Assembly (NCBI RefSeq): GCF_900166655.1 | Contig: NZ_FVZB01000007.1 | Span: forward strand, 682,001-746,000 | Direction: 5' to 3' | Length of the DNA stretch: 64,000 nt | Origin: Halobacillus hunanensis | GTDB lineage: Bacteria; Bacillota; Bacilli; Bacillales; Halobacillaceae | In this document: one piece after another, positions 18,041 to 28,011 of the stretch | Layout of the letters: each line of letters starts with the position of its first letter | Position numbering within the stretch: the first letter of the stretch is position 1 | Program-made: the position numbers and the translations under genes | Notes under the pieces: model-generated | What the model saw: only the letters and a program-made list of their open reading frames with translations | Database searches by the model: none | Told to the model about the DNA's origin: nothing

Positions 18041-18949
18041 ATGGCAGAACTGACTAGATTTAAACAATTATTTTTAGAATATCTCCAAATTGAAAAGAAT
18101 GCATCGCCATTGACAGTAAGACATTATGGTGATGATATAACAGCTTTTTTTGTTTTTATGGAGTCAGAATCAATCAAGTCTTTAGAGGAAGTGGATTACT
18201 CGGTGATTCGGGTGTATCTTACAAAGCTTTTTGAGGAAAATATGGCGCGGAAAAGTATGGCAAGGAAAATTTCTTCGCTCCGCAGTTTTTGTCGGTTTTT
18301 AGAACGGGAAGAGATTATGAAACATAATCCATTTATAAACGTACGGTTACCTAAGAGTGAACAGCGGATCCCGGAGTTTTTCTATGAAGAAGAACTAAAT
18401 CAGTTGTTTTCAGTAAGTGACTGCTCAACACCTTTGGGGCAGAGAAACCAGGCTATTCTTGAGCTGCTATATGGTACAGGAATCCGGGTAAGCGAATGTG
18501 TGCAGCTAGAAGAGTCTCATATCGACTTCTCGCTCTCCACTTTGCTCGTGTATGGAAAAGGCAGAAAAGAAAGGTATGTACCATTTGGTCAATTTGCAGA
18601 GAGAGCTTTGCGAAACTACCTTGACCATGCCCGGCCTCAGCTACTTAAAAAACAATCCCAGCCGGTGCAGAAGTTGTTCGTAAACGCAAAAGGCGGACCT
18701 CTTACCGCACGGGGGGTACGCTTAATTCTGGATAAGATGGTAAAAAAGGCAGCTTTAACTGTAGAGATCCATCCCCATAAGTTAAGACACTCCTTCGCGA
18801 CTCATTTATTAAATGCAGGAGCTGACTTACGCTCCGTTCAGGAGTTGCTAGGGCATGAGCACTTATCGTCAACACAGATTTACACTCATGTAACGAAAGA
18901 TAGGCTTCGGCAGGTGTATATGAACAGCCATCCCCGGGCCAATAAGTAA
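18041..18949 (+). CDS. xerC: Tyrosine recombinase XerC (CodV)
   Basis: XerC with XerD resolves chromosome dimers at dif. The 302-residue protein has an N-terminal SAM-like core-binding domain ([19 protein letters not shown]) and a catalytic domain with R149 (GTGIRVSE), H246 and R249 ([10 protein letters not shown]), LGHEHLSS and the nucleophile Y281 (YTHVTKDRL). GGGGGTG precedes ATG 18041. hslV starts 13 bases after its stop; xerC-hslV-hslU-codY matches the codVWXY operon. Confidence 0.97.
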   Translation: MAELTRFKQLFLEYLQIEKNASPLTVRHYGDDITAFFVFMESESIKSLEEVDYSVIRVYLTKLFEENMARKSMARKISSLRSFCRFLEREEIMKHNPFINVRLPKSEQRIPEFFYEEELNQLFSVSDCSTPLGQRNQAILELLYGTGIRVSECVQLEESHIDFSLSTLLVYGKGRKERYVPFGQFAERALRNYLDHARPQLLKKQSQPVQKLFVNAKGGPLTARGVRLILDKMVKKAALTVEIHPHKLRHSFATHLLNAGADLRSVQELLGHEHLSSTQIYTHVTKDRLRQVYMNSHPRANK

Positions 18950-18962
18950 CGAGGTGATGTTA

Positions 18963-19508
18963 GTGGACCAACAATTTCATGCGACGACAATTTTTGCTGT
19001 ACAGCACAACGGAACATGTGCTATGAGTGGCGACGGTCAAGTGACGCTTGGGAATCAGGTTGTGATGAAGCATAAAGCTGTCAAAGTCCGCAAACTTTTT
19101 AATGACCAAGTCTTAGCAGGGTTTGCAGGATCTGTTGCGGACGCCTTTACTCTATTTGAAAAGTTTGAAGCAAAGCTCGAAACCTACGATGGAAATTTGG
19201 CGCGTGCGTCCGTCGAACTAGCAAAAGAATGGCGCAGTGACAAAGTGCTAAGAAAACTTGAAGCAATGCTGATTGTAATGGATAAAGGTAAAATGTTTCT
19301 CGTATCAGGAACAGGGGAAGTAATAGAACCGGATGACGGCATATTGGCAATTGGCTCAGGCGGTAATTTTGCTTTAAGTGCCGGCCGTGCTTTAAAAAGG
19401 TATGCACCAGATCAATCTGCTAGGCAAATTGCGCAGGCGGCTCTTGAAATCGCTGGTGAAATCTGTGTGTTTACGAATGATCAGATAACCCTTGAAGTTT
19501 TGGAATAG
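18963..19508 (+). CDS. hslV: ATP-dependent protease subunit HslV (ClpQ/CodW)
   Basis: HslV is the proteasome-like peptidase of HslUV. The GTG at 18963, five bases after GAGGTGA, gives 181 residues, the length I recall for B. subtilis. The sequence begins [20 protein letters not shown] and has the [18 protein letters not shown] core and the [15 protein letters not shown] segment. The catalytic threonine of typical HslV would be T8 or T9. B. subtilis CodW is reported to use an N-terminal serine, but no serine follows the initiator here. The upstream GTG/ATG at 18954-18959 overlap the ribosome binding site. Confidence 0.95.
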   Translation: MDQQFHATTIFAVQHNGTCAMSGDGQVTLGNQVVMKHKAVKVRKLFNDQVLAGFAGSVADAFTLFEKFEAKLETYDGNLARASVELAKEWRSDKVLRKLEAMLIVMDKGKMFLVSGTGEVIEPDDGILAIGSGGNFALSAGRALKRYAPDQSARQIAQAALEIAGEICVFTNDQITLEVLE

Positions 19509-19520
19509 GAGGCTGATGAA

Positions 19521-20918
19521 ATGTCTTTAGATTTAACGCCTAAACAAATTGTGGAGCGGCTCGATCAATATATCATCGGTCAAACGAATGCGAAGAAATC
19601 TGTAGCTGTTGCATTGCGAAACCGTTACAGAAGGATGAAGTTAACCGATGACATAAAAGAAGAGGTTGTACCTAAAAACATCCTTATGATGGGCCCTACC
19701 GGTGTCGGGAAAACAGAGGTTGCCCGCCGTCTGGCAAAGCTTGTCGGAGCCCCGTTTGTAAAAGTTGAAGCGACGAAGTTTACGGAGGTAGGCTACGTGG
19801 GACGTGATGTAGAATCCATGGTTCGGGACTTAGTGGAAATGGCTGTTCGGATGGTGAAAGAGGAAAAGATTGAATCAGTTCGGGAAACGGCAGAAGAACA
19901 GGCGAATAAGCGGCTGATCAAGCTGCTGGTCCCGTCTAAAGAAAAACAGTCATCCAATTTTAAAAATCCTTTAGAAATGTTGTTTCAGCAAGGTAATCAG
20001 CAGCAAACCGATTCCACTTCTGATCAGGAAGAAACAGAAATCAAAAACAAACGCAAGCGGATTAAGCATCAACTTGAACTGGGCGAACTTGAAGATCATA
20101 TGGTGACGATTGAAGTCGAAGAATCTCAATCGTCCATGTTTGACATGCTGCAAGGTTCGGGAATGGAACAGATGGGTATGAACATGCAGGATGCTTTCAG
20201 CCAGTTCATGCCGAAGAAGAAAAAGAAACGTAAGCTTCCAGTAAGTGAAGCGCGAAAAGTACTTACTCAAGAAGAAGCCCAAAAACTCGTTGATATGGAC
20301 GAAGTTGGACAGATGGCTGTGGAGAAAGTTGAGCAGTCAGGCATTATTTTTATTGACGAAATTGATAAAGTGGCGGCCAAAGGGGATAACCAGGCGAATG
20401 TATCGCGAGAAGGCGTACAGCGGGATATCCTTCCCATCGTTGAAGGTTCTACCATCGTTACAAAGTACGGTCCTGTGTCTACAGACCACATTTTGTTTGT
20501 AGCAGCCGGCGCTTTTCATATGGCAAAACCTTCAGATTTAATCCCGGAACTGCAGGGGCGCTTTCCGATCCGGGTGGAATTAAATAAACTAACAATAGAA
20601 GATTTTCGAAGCATCTTAGTAGAACCTTCCAATGCTCTGTTAAAGCAATATAAGGCACTTTTAGAAACTGAAGGTATAAAGGTCGAATTTTCTGACGATG
20701 CTATTACTAGAATTGCTGAAATTGCCTATGAAGTGAATCAGGAAACGGACAATATCGGAGCCAGACGCCTGCATACGATCTTAGAGAAGTTATTAGAAGA
20801 TTTATCATTTGAAGCGCCTGATGTCACACTGGAAACCATAGACATAACCCCTCAATATGTAGACAGCAAACTATCTACTATTGTTAAAAATAAAGATTTA
20901 AGCAGGTTTATACTGTAA
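19521..20918 (+). CDS. hslU: ATP-dependent protease ATPase subunit HslU (ClpY/CodX)
   Basis: HslU is the AAA+ unfoldase that feeds substrates to HslV. The 465-residue protein starts with [21 protein letters not shown], has Walker A GPTGVGKT at about 58-65 and the pore loop [15 protein letters not shown] charged, Gln/Glu/Lys-rich I-domain follows (about 140-240), then Walker [12 protein letters not shown] and the [12 protein letters not shown] and NIGARRLHT sensor regions. AGGAGG precedes ATG 19521. codY follows after 25 bases. Confidence 0.98.
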   Translation: MSLDLTPKQIVERLDQYIIGQTNAKKSVAVALRNRYRRMKLTDDIKEEVVPKNILMMGPTGVGKTEVARRLAKLVGAPFVKVEATKFTEVGYVGRDVESMVRDLVEMAVRMVKEEKIESVRETAEEQANKRLIKLLVPSKEKQSSNFKNPLEMLFQQGNQQQTDSTSDQEETEIKNKRKRIKHQLELGELEDHMVTIEVEESQSSMFDMLQGSGMEQMGMNMQDAFSQFMPKKKKKRKLPVSEARKVLTQEEAQKLVDMDEVGQMAVEKVEQSGIIFIDEIDKVAAKGDNQANVSREGVQRDILPIVEGSTIVTKYGPVSTDHILFVAAGAFHMAKPSDLIPELQGRFPIRVELNKLTIEDFRSILVEPSNALLKQYKALLETEGIKVEFSDDAITRIAEIAYEVNQETDNIGARRLHTILEKLLEDLSFEAPDVTLETIDITPQYVDSKLSTIVKNKDLSRFIL

Positions 20919-20943
20919 TGAATTTACTCAAGGAGGAACAATA

Positions 20944-21723
20944 ATGGAATTATTAAATCGTGCAAGAAGAATTAATGCAATGCTGCAAAAAACAACAGGG
21001 AAATCGGTGGACTTTAATGATATGTCTGCTACATTAAGAGATGTTATCGAGGCGAACACTTTTGTTGTCAGCCGACGAGGTAAACTGCTTGGATTTGCCA
21101 TTAAGCAAGAAATAGAAAATGAGCGTATGCAGGCGATGTTGACTGAACGTCAATTTCCTCAGGAATACACACAAAATCTTTTTAATGTCCAGGAAACGAC
21201 TCCTAACCTTGACATGAATAGCGAATACACAGCTTTCCCTGTGGAGAACAGAGAGTTATTTGAAGATGGCCTTACTACAATTGTACCGATCATTGGCGGT
21301 GGTCAACGCTTAGGAACATTGATTTTAAGCCGTCTCAACAGCAGTTTTGAGGAAGATGATCTTTTATTAGCCGAATATGGAGCTACTGTAGTTGGTATGG
21401 AAATTCTTCACGAGAAAACAGAAGAAATTGAGCAGGAAGCACGTAGCAAAGCCGTAGTACAAATGGCGATCAGTTCATTGTCCTACAGTGAACTTGAAGC
21501 TATCGAGCACATTTTTGAAGAGTTAGAAGGTAATGAAGGATTACTAGTAGCCAGTAAGATTGCAGACCGTGTTGGTATTACCCGTTCTGTTATCGTTAAC
21601 GCTTTGCGTAAACTCGAAAGTGCAGGTGTAATTGAATCACGTTCACTGGGAATGAAAGGTACGTACATTAAAGTTCTTAATAACAATTTCTTAGTAGAAC
21701 TTCAAAAACTTCGCTCAAATTAA
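20944..21723 (+). CDS. codY: GTP-sensing global transcriptional repressor CodY
   Basis: CodY represses amino-acid and stationary-phase genes when GTP and branched-chain amino acids are plentiful; in Bacillus its regulon includes motility genes. The 259-residue protein has an N-terminal GAF domain (1-155) and a C-terminal winged helix with [20 protein letters not shown] and the wing [20 protein letters not shown] precedes ATG 20944. It is the last gene of the xerC operon, ends at a strong terminator and lies directly before the fla/che operon. Confidence 0.98.
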   Translation: MELLNRARRINAMLQKTTGKSVDFNDMSATLRDVIEANTFVVSRRGKLLGFAIKQEIENERMQAMLTERQFPQEYTQNLFNVQETTPNLDMNSEYTAFPVENRELFEDGLTTIVPIIGGGQRLGTLILSRLNSSFEEDDLLLAEYGATVVGMEILHEKTEEIEQEARSKAVVQMAISSLSYSELEAIEHIFEELEGNEGLLVASKIADRVGITRSVIVNALRKLESAGVIESRSLGMKGTYIKVLNNNFLVELQKLRSN

Positions 21724-21734
21724 TAGAAACTTAG

Positions 21735-21774
21735 AAAAAGCCGCTGCCATTAAATTGGCAGCGGCTTTTTTTGT
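21735..21774 (+). terminator. Rho-independent terminator after codY
   Basis: AAAAAGCCGCTGCC (21735-21748) pairs with GGCAGCGGCTTTTT (21757-21770), followed by further T residues. Confidence 0.95.
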
Positions 21775-21847
21775 GTGAGGTTTAAGGCCTATAATAATTA
21801 CAATTTATAACAAAAAGTATACACAAAAGTTATAGAAAGTGCTCCTT

Positions 21848-21876
21848 TTGTAGGCATTTTTTAAAGGAATTATAAA
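21848..21876 (+). promoter_or_regulatory. Possible sigma-A promoter of the fla/che operon
   Basis: TTGTAG (21848-21853) and TATAAA (21871-21876) are 17 bases apart. It would give a 5' leader of roughly 210 bases before flgB. Other AT-rich candidates exist closer to the gene. Confidence 0.45.
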
Positions 21877-22090
21877 TGTAATTTATTTTATCAATTAAAT
21901 GTGTAATAATGTTCATTATAGTAGATTATTCGACAAGTGGTAACAATTACCGCAGAATTCGATCATATGTAATAAGAGAGAAGAACTATTTATGTTCATG
22001 ATCAAAAGGGTTCGGGTTCAAAATGTACTAATATTTATATTGTATATAGAACCTATCCATGCCATTAGTATTGATAGGAGGTCATAAAGA

Positions 22091-22483
22091 TTGAAACTGT
22101 TTAGTGAAACATTTACCCTTCTTGAAAACTCTCTAAACTACACAACTGAAAAAAATAGAGCGATTTCTAACAATATCGCTAATGTGGACACACCTGGCTA
22201 TAAAGCGAAGGATGTTGTCTTTAAGCATGTGTTAGAAGGGGAAATGAACAGCTTAGAGGCAAAACGGACAAACTCCCGCCACATCCCATTTTCTAATGAG
22301 GGAAACAGTCCGTACAAAACGGTGATGAAGCAGGGCACTACGTATAATCACAACGGAAATAATGTGGATATTGATAAAGAAATGAATGAACTTGTGAAAA
22401 ATCAAATTCTCTATCAAGCTCTAGTTGACCGCATGGGTGGAAAGTTTAGGAGTCTTGAAAATGTGCTTAAAGGAGGAAATTAA
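22091..22483 (+). CDS. flgB: Flagellar basal-body rod protein FlgB
   Basis: FlgB is a proximal rod subunit secreted by the flagellar exporter. The 130-residue protein has the rod signature NRAISNNIANVDTPGYKAKDV near residues 21-41 and a C-terminal helix with NELVKNQILYQALVDRMGGKF. It begins at TTG 22091, eight bases after AGGAGGT. It is the first gene of the fla/che operon and is three bases from flgC. Confidence 0.96.
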   Translation: MKLFSETFTLLENSLNYTTEKNRAISNNIANVDTPGYKAKDVVFKHVLEGEMNSLEAKRTNSRHIPFSNEGNSPYKTVMKQGTTYNHNGNNVDIDKEMNELVKNQILYQALVDRMGGKFRSLENVLKGGN

Positions 22484-22486
22484 TCC

Positions 22487-22942
22487 ATGAGTATTTTTCA
22501 TGCGATAAATACGAGCGCGAGTGCATTAACAGCTCAGCGATTAAGGATGGATATTTCTTCTTCGAACATAGCCAATGCGAATTCGACAAGAGCGACCATC
22601 AATGAAAATGGCGAGTGGGAACCTTACAGAAGAAAAATGGTTGTATTCGAACCGAAAGACAATTCGTTTCAATCCTATTTAAATACAGCGGCTAATCGTT
22701 CGAGCTCACCCGGAGAAGGCGTTAAAGTATCCGCAATCGCAGAGGATGAGGAACCATTTAAACGAATGTATAACCCGTCACACCCAGATGCAAATGAGAA
22801 TGGCTATGTTCTGCTTCCGAATGTGGATCCTTTACAGGAAATGGTCGATCTTATGAGCGCAACACGTTCATACGAAGCTAATGTGACAGCAATTAACGCC
22901 ACCAAAGGCATGTTAATGAAAGCCCTGGAAATTGGTAAGTAA
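22487..22942 (+). CDS. flgC: Flagellar basal-body rod protein FlgC
   Basis: FlgC is a proximal rod subunit. The 151-residue protein has the N-terminal helix SASALTAQRLRMDISSSNIA with the rod motif NIANANSTR, and the C-terminal VDLMSATRSYEANVTAINATK motif typical of FlgC. AAGGAGGAA lies at the end of flgB, and ATG 22487 follows the flgB stop by three bases, so the genes are coupled. Confidence 0.97.
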   Translation: MSIFHAINTSASALTAQRLRMDISSSNIANANSTRATINENGEWEPYRRKMVVFEPKDNSFQSYLNTAANRSSSPGEGVKVSAIAEDEEPFKRMYNPSHPDANENGYVLLPNVDPLQEMVDLMSATRSYEANVTAINATKGMLMKALEIGK

Positions 22943-22957
22943 CAAGGAGGAATACAT

Positions 22958-23266
22958 ATGGTAAACGGTGTGCCCGTTACTAATGATCCATTCATTAAAC
23001 CGATACAGTCTCAAACTTCAAAACCAGTCTCCACTGGTGAAGCGCATGAGGCATTCGCTAGCAGCTTGAAACAAGCTATTAATACAGTGAATGAGGCTCA
23101 AATTGCCTCAGATGCGAAGACAAAGGCCCTGGCACGCGGGGAAGTAAACGATTTGCATGACGTCATGATCGCCTCACAAAAAGCGAGTATTACGATGCAG
23201 ACTACCATTGAAATTCGCAATAAAGTTATTGATGCTTATAAAGAAATGATGAGAATGCAAGTCTGA
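22958..23266 (+). CDS. fliE: Flagellar hook-basal body complex protein FliE
   Basis: FliE joins the MS ring to the rod and is one of the first exported subunits. The 102-residue protein has an unstructured N-terminus and the conserved FASSLKQAINTVNEAQIASDAK and LHDVMIASQKASITMQTTIEIRNKVIDAYKEMMRMQV region. AAGGAGG precedes ATG 22958. Confidence 0.97.
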   Translation: MVNGVPVTNDPFIKPIQSQTSKPVSTGEAHEAFASSLKQAINTVNEAQIASDAKTKALARGEVNDLHDVMIASQKASITMQTTIEIRNKVIDAYKEMMRMQV

Positions 23267-23329
23267 TTGTACTCTCACCATTCGTTATCATACATATTCT
23301 CTTAACTTGTTCGTTTTATGGGGGCAATT

Positions 23330-24928
23330 ATGAAAGAAAAAATAATAGTTTTTAAGAATAAAATAACTGCCTATTGGAGGGAAAGATCTTCGAAGCAAAA
23401 AGGGTTGTTTATTGGGGCAGCAGCAGGAATTATTCTGTTGCTGAGTATAGCCAGCTTTCTAGCGGCGCAGACCAATATGGTGCCACTCTATCGGGATTTG
23501 TCACTTCAGGAAGTAGGCCAAGTAAAAGCGGAGCTGGATACACGCGGCGTTCCTTATGAACTGGATCAAGGGGGAACAACGATCTCTGTTCCTGCAGAGC
23601 AGGCTGATTCATTGCTGGTAGATCTGGCAGCTGCAGGCTTGCCTGACAGCGGTAATATTGACTACAGCTTTTTCAGCGGAAATGTCTCGTGGGGCATGAC
23701 AGATAATGAGTTTGATGTTATCAAACTTGATGCGATGCAAACAGAGCTCGCCAACTTAATGACAGAGATCACGGGAATTGAAGATGCCAAAGTGATGATT
23801 AATATACCGGAGGAACAAGTGTTTTTGTCTGAATCCACTCAGGATGCCTCTGCATCTGTAGTGCTTAACGTACAGCCAGGTTATGAACTCCAGCCGAACC
23901 AGGTGGAAGCCTTGTATAACTTAGCATCAAAATCGGTGCCCAATCTCTCTAAAGATAATATCGTCATTATGGATCAGAACTTTAATTATTTTGACTTGAA
24001 TGAAAATCAAATGGATAGCGGCGCAGATACCTATACATATCAACAAACGATTAAAGAGGATATTGAGCGGGATATTCAGCAGCGCGTGCAAAAGATGCTC
24101 GGTATGATGATCGGGCACAATAAAGTGGTAGCCACAGTCACAGCAGATATTGATTTCACAAAAGAGAATCGAGTGGAAGAGTTAGTAGAGCCCGTTGATC
24201 CTGAAAGTATGGAAGGTTTGCCTGTCAGTGTGGAGCGAATTGAAGAAACTTACACTGGGGGTGCTCCTGCAGGTGGTGTTCCAGGAGCTGGTGAAGGCGA
24301 GGTTCCTAATTATCCAGCTGGAACCGAAGGAGATAGCGGCGACTACGAAATGACGAAAGAAACGATCAACAATGAGTTCAATCGAATTCGACGGGAAGTC
24401 GTTGAAAGTCCATACAAAGTTCGTGATTTAGGCATACAGGTCGCCATTGATAATACGAAGGATGCAAACGATGACGGTGAAGTACAGCAGCTTACTCAAC
24501 AGGAACAGCAAACAGTACAAGAGAGTGTTCAGTCGATTCTGAGCTCCATGATTACCACGTCTATTAACGGAAGTTATGGCGAAGTCAATCCTGAGGAAAA
24601 AGTATCGATTGTCTTCCAGGAGTTTAGCGGTGAACCAGAATTTCCTGCAGAAACTACAGGAATTCCTCTTTGGATGTATCTCGTTGGAGGTGGACTTCTT
24701 CTTGTGATTCTTGTGCTGATTTTGATGCTGTTCAAGCGTAAGCGTAAGGTTGTAGAGGAAGAAGAAACAGTATTTGAAGAACCGGCTGTCCAACAGCCAG
24801 TCAGCATACCAGACATAGAAGAAAATGAAACGGAGTCGTCGGTCAGACGCAAACAGCTTGAACGTATGGCTAAAGAAAAGCCTGAGGAGTTTGCCAAGCT
24901 GCTTCGTTCATGGATTGCTGAAGATTAA
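23330..24928 (+). CDS. fliF: Flagellar MS-ring protein FliF
   Basis: FliF forms the membrane MS ring on which the rotor is built. The protein has 532 residues from ATG 23330, after GGGGGC; an in-frame ATG at 23318 lacks a ribosome binding site. Transmembrane segments are near residues 20-42 (FIGAAAGIILLLSIASFLAA) and 442-465 (LWMYLVGGGLLLVILVLILM). Between them are ring-building motifs (MVPLYRDLSLQEVGQVKAEL) and a Gly/Pro-rich linker. The cytoplasmic tail ends in the FliG-binding LERMAKEKPEEFAKLLRSWI. Confidence 0.97.
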   Translation: MKEKIIVFKNKITAYWRERSSKQKGLFIGAAAGIILLLSIASFLAAQTNMVPLYRDLSLQEVGQVKAELDTRGVPYELDQGGTTISVPAEQADSLLVDLAAAGLPDSGNIDYSFFSGNVSWGMTDNEFDVIKLDAMQTELANLMTEITGIEDAKVMINIPEEQVFLSESTQDASASVVLNVQPGYELQPNQVEALYNLASKSVPNLSKDNIVIMDQNFNYFDLNENQMDSGADTYTYQQTIKEDIERDIQQRVQKMLGMMIGHNKVVATVTADIDFTKENRVEELVEPVDPESMEGLPVSVERIEETYTGGAPAGGVPGAGEGEVPNYPAGTEGDSGDYEMTKETINNEFNRIRREVVESPYKVRDLGIQVAIDNTKDANDDGEVQQLTQQEQQTVQESVQSILSSMITTSINGSYGEVNPEEKVSIVFQEFSGEPEFPAETTGIPLWMYLVGGGLLLVILVLILMLFKRKRKVVEEEETVFEEPAVQQPVSIPDIEENETESSVRRKQLERMAKEKPEEFAKLLRSWIAED

Positions 24929-24940
24929 GGAGGTCCTAAT

Positions 24941-25954
24941 ATGGCCTATCAGGCATCAAGGTTAACAGGAAAGCAAAAAGCAGCAGTGCTGTTAATCTCT
25001 CTCGGTCCAGATGTTGCTGCACAAATCTATAAACATTTGACAGAAGAAGAAATGGAAAAACTAACATTGGAGATTTCCTCTGTTCAGAAAGTAGATACAG
25101 CTCAAAAGGAAGAGGTGCTGGATCAATTCCACCAGATCGCCCTGGCACAGGATTATATTTCCCAAGGGGGAATTGGTTATGCGAAAACGGTCCTGGAGAA
25201 GGCGCTCGGCGAACAGGAGGCCTCCAATATAATCGGTCGTCTGACATCTTCATTGCAGGTCAAGCCTTTTGATTTCGCGAGACGAGCCGATCCTAATCAG
25301 ATTTTAAATTTTATTCAAAATGAGCATCCGCAAACGATTGCACTTATTTTATCGTACTTGGATGCAGCACAGTCAGGACAAATTCTGTCAGAACTGCCTC
25401 AAGAGTTACAAGCGGACGTGGCACGAAGGATTGCAACAATGGATTCGACTTCGCCGGAAATCATCAACCAAATTGAAAGTATTCTTGAGAAGAAGCTTTC
25501 CGCAACTGTGACACAGGACTATACAGAAACTGGTGGAGTCCAGGCGGTAGTAGAAGTGTTAAATGGAGTGGATCGCAGTACTGAACGAACGATTCTTGAT
25601 GCGCTGGAAATCCAAGATCCTGAGTTGGCAGAAGAAATCAAGAAACGAATGTTTGTCTTTGAAGATATTGTGACATTGGATAACCGTGCTATACAGCGTG
25701 TTATACGCGAAGTGGACAATGATGATCTGCGCTTGTCCTTGAAAGTATCCAGTGATGAAGTAAAAGCACTCGTGTTTACGAACATGTCTGAACGGATGGC
25801 TGAGACTTTTAAAGAAGAAATGGAAATTATGGGGCCAGTGCGGCTGCGTGATGTAGAAGAGGCACAAACACGTGTAGTCGGCACCATTAGGCGTCTTGAG
25901 GAAGTAGGAGAGATCGTGGTGGCACGCGGTGGGGGAGATGACATTATTGTCTAA
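24941..25954 (+). CDS. fliG: Flagellar motor switch protein FliG
   Basis: FliG couples stator torque to the rotor. The 337-residue protein has the N-domain (SRLTGKQKAAVLLISLGPDV), the EHPQTIALILSYL motif of the middle domain, and the C-terminal torque helix with IQRVIREVDNDDLRLSLKV and FTNMSERMAETFKEEME. AAGGAGG precedes ATG 24941. The ends of fliG and fliH overlap by a few bases. Confidence 0.98.
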   Translation: MAYQASRLTGKQKAAVLLISLGPDVAAQIYKHLTEEEMEKLTLEISSVQKVDTAQKEEVLDQFHQIALAQDYISQGGIGYAKTVLEKALGEQEASNIIGRLTSSLQVKPFDFARRADPNQILNFIQNEHPQTIALILSYLDAAQSGQILSELPQELQADVARRIATMDSTSPEIINQIESILEKKLSATVTQDYTETGGVQAVVEVLNGVDRSTERTILDALEIQDPELAEEIKKRMFVFEDIVTLDNRAIQRVIREVDNDDLRLSLKVSSDEVKALVFTNMSERMAETFKEEMEIMGPVRLRDVEEAQTRVVGTIRRLEEVGEIVVARGGGDDIIV

Positions 25955-26699
25955 TCAGAATTCATGGCAAAAGCGTGTCATTGGGTTAAAGCCCGTAACG
26001 ATTCAAAAACGCCAGCACGAAAAGGAAGCTTCCGAGCAACAGAGTAATGACGAAGCAAATCGGTTCTTAGCGGAAGCAGAACAAGAGCTGGCTATGGCAA
26101 AGCAGGAGGCGCAAAGCCAATTAAAAGCAGTCGAACAAGAGATTTCAGCGCAGCGAAATGCCTGGCAGGAGGAAAAGGAATCATTAGTTCAGGAAGCCTA
26201 TCAGGAAGGTTTTGATAAAGGGGTTCGTGACGGACAATCACAAGGGTATCAGGAGTTTTCAGAACAGCTCACTCAGATCAATCACATTCTGACTCTGGCG
26301 CAAAAGGACTATGCGAGTACAGTCTCGGCTAGTGAAGAAATGATTTTAGAGCTTGCCGTCAACAGTACTGAAAAAATTATCAATCAACAGTTAAAGGATG
26401 ATCCTGAAAGCTTTTTACCGGTCGTTAAGAAGGCGATTGAGGAAGTTCAAGATCATCCGGAAATTTTCGTGTACGTCCACCCGAATGATTATGAACTGAT
26501 TCATTCCCAAAAAAGTGAATTAGTGTCTATAACTAGCTTTAAGGCCACATTGACTATTTATATTGATGAGTCGCTGGAACGGTTTAGCTGTATGGTTGAA
26601 TCACCATTTGGCCGGGTGGAAGCAGGGATTGACCATCAGCTCACCCAGCTTCGTGAAAAGCTTCATCAGCTTGTGCAAGAGGAGAAGAATGATGAATAA
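25947..26699 (+). CDS. fliH: Flagellar assembly protein FliH
   Basis: FliH regulates and localises the export ATPase FliI. The 250-residue protein is Gln/Glu-rich coiled coil at 20-100, then has GxxxG-like repeats (EGFDKGVRDGQSQGYQEF) and a C-terminal V/F-ATPase E-subunit-like domain (LELAVNSTEKIINQQLKDDP, IYIDESLERFSCMVESPFGR). I choose TTG 25947, ten bases after GGGGGAG; ATG 25938 is only one base from that site. The start overlaps the fliG stop, so the genes are coupled. Confidence 0.92.
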   Translation: MSNQNSWQKRVIGLKPVTIQKRQHEKEASEQQSNDEANRFLAEAEQELAMAKQEAQSQLKAVEQEISAQRNAWQEEKESLVQEAYQEGFDKGVRDGQSQGYQEFSEQLTQINHILTLAQKDYASTVSASEEMILELAVNSTEKIINQQLKDDPESFLPVVKKAIEEVQDHPEIFVYVHPNDYELIHSQKSELVSITSFKATLTIYIDESLERFSCMVESPFGRVEAGIDHQLTQLREKLHQLVQEEKNDE

Positions 26700-27999
26700 A
26701 CAGGTATATCTTGATGCGATCAAACGGATGGATACATACAAACGATATGGAAAAGTTCATCGGGTAATCGGATTGATGATTGAATCGAAAGGTCCGGAAG
26801 CTTCGATTGGCGATCTTTGTTATATTCATACATCTTCCTTTGATTCTAAAAAAATAGCAGCAGAAGTTGTAGGGTTTAATCATGAAAAAGTATTGCTGAT
26901 GCCTTTTCGTGAAATTCGTGAAATTGGTCCAGGGAGCTTAGTAGAAGCAACAGGAGAGCCGCTTCAAATTAAAGCAGGTCTTGGGCTGATCGGAAACGTT
27001 CTGGATGCGATGGGACATCCGTTAGATCAGACGATGTTACCAAAAGGGTTAAAAACTTACCCAACCGAACAACACCCGCCAAACCCGTTGTCACGTCCGA
27101 CGATCAAAGAGCCGATTCAAGTAGGTGTAAGGGCGATCGATTCGCTCCTGACGGTAGGGAAAGGCCAGAGGGTTGGTATTTTTGCCGGCAGCGGGGTAGG
27201 TAAGAGTACACTGCTCGGGATGATATCAAGGAATAGTGCTGCTGATATTAATGTAATTGCCCTAATTGGCGAACGTGGCCGAGAAGTACGTGAATTTATT
27301 GAGAACGACCTTGGAGAAGAAGGCTTGAAGCGATCGGTTGTCATTGTAGCTACGTCTGATCAGCCGGCGCTGATGCGGGTGAAGGGAGCCTATACTGCAA
27401 CGGCGATCAGCGAATACTTCCGGGACCTTGGCTATAACGTTAACTTAATGATGGATTCCGTTACACGTTTTGCGATGGCGCAGCGGGAGATTGGTTTAGC
27501 TACTGGCGAGCCACCCACGACGAAGGGGTACACACCTTCTGTTTTCGCTATGCTGCCAAAGCTTCTGGAGCGCACGGGGACAAGCAGTCTAGGAACAATT
27601 ACGGCTTTTTACACCGTACTCGTCGATGGAGATGACCTCAATGAACCGATTTCAGATACAGTTCGAGGGATTCTGGATGGTCACTTTGTGCTGGATAGGA
27701 AGCTGGCAGAACAGGGTCAGTTTCCTGCGATTAATATACTAAAATCTATCAGCCGGGTCATGAATCAAATTGCTTCCCCTTCCCATAAGCAAGCGGCTGA
27801 ACGATTGCGGGCGCTGCTGGCAACGTATGAGGAAAATAACGAACTGATTCAAATTGGTGCTTATAAAAAAGGAAGCAGCCGTGAAGTTGATGAAGCCATC
27901 CATTACCATCCCTCTCTCATTCGTTTCTTAAAGCAAGGGGTTCATGAGCGATCGAGTTTTGAACAGTCCATTGAATCACTTGAAAAGCTGTTTACATAG
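26692..27999 (+). CDS. fliI: Flagellum-specific ATP synthase FliI
   Basis: FliI is the ATPase of the flagellar type III exporter. The 435-residue protein resembles F1-beta. Walker A AGSGVGKST is at about residues 165-173; GERGREVREFI, the Walker B segment NLMMDSVTRFAMAQREIG and PPTTKGYTPSVFAMLPKLLE follow. ATG 26692 is seven bases after GAGGAG; an adjacent ATG 26689 is possible. The start overlaps the fliH end. The longer in-frame start at 26563 lies well inside fliH and is not credible. Confidence 0.97.
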   Translation: MNKQVYLDAIKRMDTYKRYGKVHRVIGLMIESKGPEASIGDLCYIHTSSFDSKKIAAEVVGFNHEKVLLMPFREIREIGPGSLVEATGEPLQIKAGLGLIGNVLDAMGHPLDQTMLPKGLKTYPTEQHPPNPLSRPTIKEPIQVGVRAIDSLLTVGKGQRVGIFAGSGVGKSTLLGMISRNSAADINVIALIGERGREVREFIENDLGEEGLKRSVVIVATSDQPALMRVKGAYTATAISEYFRDLGYNVNLMMDSVTRFAMAQREIGLATGEPPTTKGYTPSVFAMLPKLLERTGTSSLGTITAFYTVLVDGDDLNEPISDTVRGILDGHFVLDRKLAEQGQFPAINILKSISRVMNQIASPSHKQAAERLRALLATYEENNELIQIGAYKKGSSREVDEAIHYHPSLIRFLKQGVHERSSFEQSIESLEKLFT

Positions 28000-28011
28000 G
28001 AGTGTAGATGA

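Larger units (their letters stand above)
21724..22090. other. Gene-free gap before the fla/che operon
   Basis: These 367 bases are AT-rich and hold the codY terminator and at least one sigma-A-like promoter (21848-21876). I see no convincing sigma-D promoter, which in its usual form has TAAA and GCCGATAT blocks. Several direct stretches of TTTATA/TATAAT-like sequence make promoter choice ambiguous. The AGGAGGT ribosome binding site of flgB closes the gap. Confidence 0.7.
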
